From Pseudoalteromonas sp. G4 (GTDB lineage: Bacteria; Pseudomonadota; Gammaproteobacteria; Enterobacterales; Alteromonadaceae): a DNA stretch of 52,004 nt. A program made the position numbers and the translations under genes. Every line of letters begins with the position of its first letter. Within the stretch, counting starts at the first letter, position 1. Of the stretch, positions 47,001 through 52,004 are shown piece after piece. The DNA lies in the NCBI RefSeq assembly GCF_028875915.1, contig NZ_JAPEHW010000020.1, forward strand, positions 1-52,004. The letters run 5' to 3'. The notes beneath the pieces were generated by a model. The model was not told the origin of the DNA. It saw nothing but the letters and a program-made list of their open reading frames with translations, and searched no databases.

Positions 47001-49706
47001 TTAGAAGCGCTGCGTGTAGTTAAGTGTAAATACGCGACCACGCACATCGTATAAAGATAATACAGGTTCACGTGGTGAACTTGTTTCACGCGGTGTCTCT
47101 TCATCTAATACATTTAACGCTGCAAGAGAAATAGTTGCATCCCACGGTGCGTTGTAAGTATAAGTAAGGTTATGACCCGTAAATGACTCAAGCGCATTAG
47201 TTACTTGCTTTTCACCATCTTCATCAAAATATGCATCTTCTTGAGATGAGATATAGTATGAATAAAGGTTAATCGCATGGTCATCTATCGACCATGTAAT
47301 GTTCGCGTTAATTCTATCTTGTGGACGGTATACTTCACCAAGTTCATCTACGCCAAGCTCTACAGCACCTTCTTCATTAATAAAGCTAGTTTTGTACTCA
47401 ATCATGTGTGACCAATTTAGGTCAAAATCTAGCGAGCCTGCTGCGTCAAAATCAAATTGACCTGTTAATGTCATATCAAGGCCTGCACTTTCACGCACAC
47501 CAGCATTCGTCATTGGGCTAATAATCTCAGAAATATTGTCGCCACGATAAAGAATATCAACCCCTGGTAAACGATCTGAGATTGCTACATTTTGGCCTTC
47601 GGTTTCCCAAATTTGAATTTGCATAATCTGAATTAATTCGTGATCGATAGTATCTACACGACCTTCCACATCAAGTGTCCAGTAATCAGCTGAAAGCGAC
47701 CATCCATCAGAGAATTGCCATACCACGCCTAAATTGGTGTTATCTGATTCTTCAGGATCTAAATCTGGGTTACCACCTGCACTTGCCCAATAATCAGTGC
47801 GGTAATCACATTCATCAAGGCTAATGCTATCACGGTAACAACCAATAAAATTCACTTCATTTTCAGCATAGCCGCGTACTACATCACTGTATAAATCTGT
47901 TAATAGTGGCGCTTGGAAACCAGTACCGATTGATGCACGAAGTAATAAGCTTTCGACTGGGCGATAGCTAATATTTGCTTGCGGGTTAAACGTGCTACCA
48001 AAATCACTGTAATCGTCAAAACGACCGGCAAGTTTAACTTCCATTCCCTCAATCACAGGAATAGCGAGTTCGGCAAATGCTGCTGAAATTGTGCGCGAAC
48101 CAACACCGCCGCTACCACCGTTACCACCACTTACGTTACCAGCTTCAGCTTGTCCATCGATTTTGCTGTAGTAAGTTTCACGCGTGTGTGATGCGCCAAT
48201 GTAGGTAGACATAGCACCTGCAGGTAATTCAATGATGTCAAATTGCAAGCCACCACGAACCGCGGTTTGACTTGAACGACGGAACTTATCAAAGTTAGCT
48301 GAAACTGATGCTGGTGGACGAGACTCTGGGTCGCGTGGATCCCAACCTTGCCAAATGCCATCCGCATCAAAACCACCTACAGAGCTTGATAGCTGAGGTG
48401 TACTGGTATAGTTAGTACCCCAAGTAAATGCATCATAACGTGCATAGTTAGCACTTAAGTCCCAATATACATCACCGAAGCTGCCATCAAAGCCAATTGC
48501 TAAATCAAGTGAGTTATCATTGTGATCTGCGGTACGGTCACCTGCAGAATTCATACGGTAGCCAAACCAGCCGCCCGCTTCTACTGGTGTTAAGTTAAGG
48601 GTGGTACCGTCTGATGTGGTAATAGTACGACCAGGTAATGCATCATCTACCGGGAACCAAGCCGGATCACCCGCTGAAATATCAACGGTGTTTTGATTCA
48701 TCCACATACCGCGTACAAACATAGTTGTGTCTTCAGTAAGTGAGTAAGTGAAATTAGCCATGACAGAATCACGACGCGTTTCAGGAAGCACTTGGGCTGC
48801 CTGTGTCCAATCGTAGCCACAAATTGAATAGCTTTCATCAGAAAGACGGCTTAATTGACCAATAAACGTACCTGAGCCTTGGCCGTTGTAAACATCGCAA
48901 TTATTTTCTTGGTTAAATGATTCTGTTACCCAACCATTGCTCCACTGCTCTAATGATCTACCTGTAGAACTAATGCCATGCCAGTTATCAATATAACGAG
49001 GGTCTAAACCTTCTTCTTTTAACTGTGCTTTTGCATAAGGTAAATCTGCATATAGTACTTGCTCTTCTTTGTAGTGTTCCCAAGCAAATACAAACGAGCT
49101 TTTTTCAGAAGAACCACCTGCTGTAAGAGTAAAGCGCTGTGAATCACCATTATCAATGCTATCTGGTGTTTCTACTTTTGCAGAGAATTCAGCACCTTCA
49201 TAATCACGTTTTAAAATAACGTTAATTACACCTGCAACCGCGTCTGAACCATACACAGCTGACGCACCATCAGTTAAAATATCGATGCGCTCAATTGCCG
49301 CAGTTGGGATCATATTTAAGTTAGCTGAACCACCAGTAACAGGCGACTTTGTCAGTCTTACACCATCAATTAAAACTAATGTTTGACGAGAATCCGCACC
49401 GCGCAGTGCAACTTGCGCCTGTGAACTCCAACCATTGTTTGATGCACCACCAAACGAACCAAAGCTATTTAATGTAGAGTTACGTAACACATCACTTACT
49501 GTCGAAAAACCAGATAATTCCATATCTGCAGCTGTAATTGAAATAACCGGTGATGCGCCTTCCATATCAACACGTTTAATGCGTGAGCCAGTAACTGCAA
49601 TACGTTCAACCTGTGCTGCAGCTTCTTCTTCTGCCGCATTAATTGCAGGTGCGCCAAGTAAGAGGGAAGAAATAGTTAATGGAAGTAACGCCTTTTTAAA
49701 ATTCAT
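47001..49706 (-). CDS. TonB-dependent outer-membrane receptor
   Basis: Outer-membrane beta-barrel importing a large or scarce substrate using TonB energy. It has 901 residues from ATG at 49706. A signal peptide (LLPLTISSLLLGAPAINA) precedes VERIAVTGSRIKR. The plug domain (about 40-160) has VALRGADSRQTLVLIDGVRL and IERIDILTDGASAVYGSDAVAGVINVI (read in parts). A 22-strand type barrel ends in Phe (FTLNYTQRF). This long subclass is often tied to peptide or glycan uptake in marine Alteromonadales; the substrate is not readable here. The frame extends to 49748 with alternative starts (ATG at 49733), all with weak ribosome binding sites. An operator-like motif is shared with the collagenase. Confidence 0.93.
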   Translation of the reverse strand: MNFKKALLPLTISSLLLGAPAINAAEEEAAAQVERIAVTGSRIKRVDMEGASPVISITAADMELSGFSTVSDVLRNSTLNSFGSFGGASNNGWSSQAQVALRGADSRQTLVLIDGVRLTKSPVTGGSANLNMIPTAAIERIDILTDGASAVYGSDAVAGVINVILKRDYEGAEFSAKVETPDSIDNGDSQRFTLTAGGSSEKSSFVFAWEHYKEEQVLYADLPYAKAQLKEEGLDPRYIDNWHGISSTGRSLEQWSNGWVTESFNQENNCDVYNGQGSGTFIGQLSRLSDESYSICGYDWTQAAQVLPETRRDSVMANFTYSLTEDTTMFVRGMWMNQNTVDISAGDPAWFPVDDALPGRTITTSDGTTLNLTPVEAGGWFGYRMNSAGDRTADHNDNSLDLAIGFDGSFGDVYWDLSANYARYDAFTWGTNYTSTPQLSSSVGGFDADGIWQGWDPRDPESRPPASVSANFDKFRRSSQTAVRGGLQFDIIELPAGAMSTYIGASHTRETYYSKIDGQAEAGNVSGGNGGSGGVGSRTISAAFAELAIPVIEGMEVKLAGRFDDYSDFGSTFNPQANISYRPVESLLLRASIGTGFQAPLLTDLYSDVVRGYAENEVNFIGCYRDSISLDECDYRTDYWASAGGNPDLDPEESDNTNLGVVWQFSDGWSLSADYWTLDVEGRVDTIDHELIQIMQIQIWETEGQNVAISDRLPGVDILYRGDNISEIISPMTNAGVRESAGLDMTLTGQFDFDAAGSLDFDLNWSHMIEYKTSFINEEGAVELGVDELGEVYRPQDRINANITWSIDDHAINLYSYYISSQEDAYFDEDGEKQVTNALESFTGHNLTYTYNAPWDATISLAALNVLDEETPRETSSPREPVLSLYDVRGRVFTLNYTQRF

Positions 49707-49858
49707 TTGGTAACCCAAAAAATGTGATTTCATTATAATGCTCGCCATTTATTAAAATAATTTATGTAATTGTGTTATTTAAGTGAGAGTACATAACACA
49801 ATCTTATTTATATAAAATATATTGTATATTTTCTACATAAATAAATAATTTTTTACAC

Positions 49859-49878
49859 TTTTGTATACAAAATATTAA
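49859..49878 (-). promoter_or_regulatory. Candidate operator with TTTTGTATACAAAA palindrome
   Basis: A perfect 14-bp palindrome at 49859-49872. TGTATACAAAATATTAA (49862-49878) matches the collagenase upstream motif at 16 of 17 positions. It lies about 155 nt before the chosen TonB receptor start (about 115 nt before the longest frame). Confidence 0.45.
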
Positions 49879-49990
49879 TAAGAAATGACGGAAAATAGTT
49901 TTTAATACTTAATTATCAGATAGATAGACTTAGAATTGTGACCTAATGTAATCAGAAAATTTTTAGAAGAAGAAAAATTTTAATGCAAAA

Positions 49991-50018
49991 AAACGAAAAA
50001 AGGAGCCTAAGCTCCTTT
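49991..50018 (-). terminator. Intrinsic terminator of the RND permease gene
   Basis: AAAAGGAGC-CTAA-GCTCCTTTT with an A-rich left flank giving a T-run on the minus strand, about 20 nt past the stop at 50039. Confidence 0.88.
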
Positions 50019-50038
50019 TGGTGTGGGAAAATCAATCT

Positions 50039-52004
50039 TTAGGCAGCTTGCTCATTTGCCGCCGTCAAGTTTCGGTAACTGGTTTTAAACTTTTCAACAA
50101 TCAAGTAGTTAACTGGCACCAAAATTAAGGTTATAAACGTGGCGAAAACAATACCAAAGCCGAGCGATACTGCCATTGGAATTAAAAACTGTGCCTGCGT
50201 TTGCTGCTCAAATAATAACGGCATTAAGCCACAGAAGGTGGTAATACTAGTAAGCATTACAGGCCTAAAGCGTGACACGCCTGCGGTTAATACCGCATCC
50301 ATTAGTTCAAAGCCCTCTTTTCTACGTTTGTTAATGTAATCAACTAACACTAATGAGTCATTTACTACCACCCCAATTAAGGCGAGCATTCCAAGTAAGC
50401 TCATAATGGTAAGCTCCATCGCCATAATCCAGTGTCCAAGCACCGCACCTATCATGCCAAACGGTATTACGCTCATTACAATAAGTGGTTGAATATACGA
50501 TTTAAAGGGAATAGCCAATAATGCATAAATAATAAAAAACACAAAAATGAGCGCCCAACCAAGTGAGCTAAATGATTCTCTTTGCTCTTTCGCTTCACCT
50601 TCAAGGGAGTGACGGACACCCGGGTATTTAGCGACTAAACCGTCAAGAAAATCTTTAAGTTCGGCCTGTAACACAGTCATATTGGTATTTGCTTTTTCAA
50701 TATCAGCAGTAATGTTTACAGTACGGTAACGGTCAATACGGTAAATACTCGACGGGCTTTGTCCTGGCGTCAGTGTTGCCACATGGTTAAGAGGTACTTG
50801 ACCACCACTTGGTGTATTGATTAATAACGAGTTTAACGTAGTAAGCGAGCTTCGTTCATTAAGTGGTAAACGCACCATAACGCGAACATCATCTCGGCCA
50901 CGTTGAATTCGTTGTACTTGCACTCCAAAAAATGCATTACGCACTTGGCGAGTCACGTCTGTTCTAGTTAAACCAAGGGTTTTGCCTTGCGCTGTAAGCT
51001 CTAACTGCAACTCTTCTTTGCCATCACTTAAGCTGTCAGCAATATCAAATACCGTTGGGTAAGTCGCAAGTTGCTTCTTCACTTGATCCGCAACTTCTTG
51101 CAAAGTGGTCAGTGACATTCCAGTTAATTGAACATCAATGGGATCGCTTGAGCGACCAATTTCAGCACGAAACGTTAAACTTTCAGCTCCTGGAATTTGC
51201 CCGATTAAACCACGCCATTCCGACACTAACTCGCGTGAGCCAATATCAAGCGTACGGGACTCTGGCGGTGTGATCTCAAATCGTACCCCACCGGTGTTAG
51301 TTGCGCCACCGCGGCCACCTGTAGTTGCCAACACATTTATAATGACACTTTCACCGGTCTCAGCATCACGGTATTTTTCTCGTAATACTTCGGCTTTATC
51401 TGCCATCAAATCAATGTATTTAGAGGTGACTTCAAAAGGAGTTCCCGTTGGCAAGGTTAGATTTGCACGCACTGTTTCACTTGGAATTCGCGGGAAGAAA
51501 ATAAACTTCGTCCAACCACTCATAATAAGAGACAAGATAATAAAAAACACAGCAACAAATAAAGAAACCGTGACACCTTTGTGGCTAACCGCTTTATTTA
51601 ATAATGGACGATAGTATTTAAAAATAGTGCGCTCAAAGCCATCAGCAAAATTTTGTTGGAATTGGCTGAATTTACTTACTTTGCCTTTTTCTTTTCTGAG
51701 CTTTAGATATTTAAGGTGAGCCGGTAGTACAAATTTTGATTCAACCAACGACATTAATAATACAGGAATGACCACGACAGGGATTTGCGCAAATAACGCG
51801 CCACGGGCACCATCAATAAACGCCAGCGGCAAAAAAGCAGCAACTGTAGTCAACACACCAAAGGTTACCGGAGTTGCCACTTCTTGCGTGCCTTTAATTG
51901 CAGCTTCTTCGCCTGATTCAGCGCTATTTAAATGAGTGTAAACATTTTCGCCGGTGACAATGGCATCATCAACCACAATACCCAGCACCAAAATAAACCC
52001 GAAT
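50039..52004 (-). CDS. RND efflux permease, C-terminal part (gene runs off the window)
   Basis: Inner-membrane proton-driven pump of the AcrB/MexF (HAE1) family, exporting drugs or other small molecules with a membrane-fusion protein and an outer-membrane channel. The frame is open to base 52003. The visible 655 codons begin in TM4 with LGIVVDDAIVTGENV, containing the paired proton-relay Asp. The second large periplasmic loop follows (about 51500-50600), then the last TM helices with MLALIGVVVNDSLVLVDYINKRRKEGF (read in parts) and LMPLLFEQQTQAQFLIPMAVSLGFGI. The N-terminal third lies outside. A terminator follows, so it is the last gene of its operon. Substrate cannot be told. Confidence 0.93.
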   Translation of the reverse strand, partial: FGFILVLGIVVDDAIVTGENVYTHLNSAESGEEAAIKGTQEVATPVTFGVLTTVAAFLPLAFIDGARGALFAQIPVVVIPVLLMSLVESKFVLPAHLKYLKLRKEKGKVSKFSQFQQNFADGFERTIFKYYRPLLNKAVSHKGVTVSLFVAVFFIILSLIMSGWTKFIFFPRIPSETVRANLTLPTGTPFEVTSKYIDLMADKAEVLREKYRDAETGESVIINVLATTGGRGGATNTGGVRFEITPPESRTLDIGSRELVSEWRGLIGQIPGAESLTFRAEIGRSSDPIDVQLTGMSLTTLQEVADQVKKQLATYPTVFDIADSLSDGKEELQLELTAQGKTLGLTRTDVTRQVRNAFFGVQVQRIQRGRDDVRVMVRLPLNERSSLTTLNSLLINTPSGGQVPLNHVATLTPGQSPSSIYRIDRYRTVNITADIEKANTNMTVLQAELKDFLDGLVAKYPGVRHSLEGEAKEQRESFSSLGWALIFVFFIIYALLAIPFKSYIQPLIVMSVIPFGMIGAVLGHWIMAMELTIMSLLGMLALIGVVVNDSLVLVDYINKRRKEGFELMDAVLTAGVSRFRPVMLTSITTFCGLMPLLFEQQTQAQFLIPMAVSLGFGIVFATFITLILVPVNYLIVEKFKTSYRNLTAANEQAA

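Larger units (their letters stand above)
49707..50038. other. Noncoding AT-rich stretch upstream of the TonB receptor
   Basis: About 330 nt, very AT-rich. It holds a perfect 14-bp palindrome TTTTGTATACAAAA (49859-49872) and, at the right, the terminator of the RND gene. No gene is seen. Confidence 0.6.

Overview
The window looks like chromosome of a marine gammaproteobacterium of the Alteromonadales, most likely Pseudoalteromonas or a close relative. This is inferred from the low-GC sequence, the fabB/pdxB/asd/fimV/truA/accD/folC/dedD/cvpA/purF gene order, a MotY-type (sodium flagellar motor) protein beside rnt, a tmRNA tag of ANDDSYALAA, and secreted proteases with a TonB-dependent receptor. 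No database search was possible, so the genus is an inference.

Layout. 1-284: a leftward tRNA operon (Pro-UGG, Arg-UCU, His-GUG cut by the window edge) behind a strong stable-RNA promoter. 558-5931: folD, cysS, ppiB-lpxH, miaE and a Yip1-family membrane protein. 6012-19817: a long leftward housekeeping block, in transcription order fabB, pdxB-asd, fimV, truA, accD-folC-dedD-cvpA-purF. mnmC diverges from fabB. 22112-24910: an M9 collagenase gene split by an in-frame amber codon. 25283-29215: a CBS-domain protein, a small secreted protein, motY, rnt and a secreted M61-like metallopeptidase. 29432-29786: tmRNA. 30269-34134: an RMND1/DUF155 protein and the putrescine pair speA-speB. 34296-36900: small conserved proteins, a DUF4124 coiled-coil protein and zapE. 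36946-41197: ygfB-pepP-ubiH-ubiI operon (leftward), divergent from 6S RNA (41373-41557). 41703-46904: a very large Ig-repeat lipoprotein metalloprotease of the ImpA type. 47001-49706: a TonB-dependent receptor. 50039-52004: the C-terminal part of an RND efflux permease.

How the genes fit together. Most of the window is core metabolism: C1/folate (folD, folC), fatty acid synthesis (accD, fabB), PLP precursor (pdxB), aspartate-family amino acids (asd), purines (purF), ubiquinone (ubiH, ubiI), polyamines (speA, speB) and tRNA modification (miaE, truA, mnmC). The accessory layer is degradative: collagenase, ImpA-like protease, M61-like peptidase and a TonB receptor suggest use of external protein or peptides.

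The best leads are regulatory or structural rather than a new multi-gene system. They are the single amber codon separating the collagenase catalytic part from its PPC domain, a 16/17-identical TGTATACA-type motif upstream of both the collagenase and the TonB receptor, a 16-bp identical block upstream of both accD and fabB, and expanding near-identical repeats in FimV and the ImpA-like protease. I saw no CRISPR array, transposase, phage gene or toxin-antitoxin pair.
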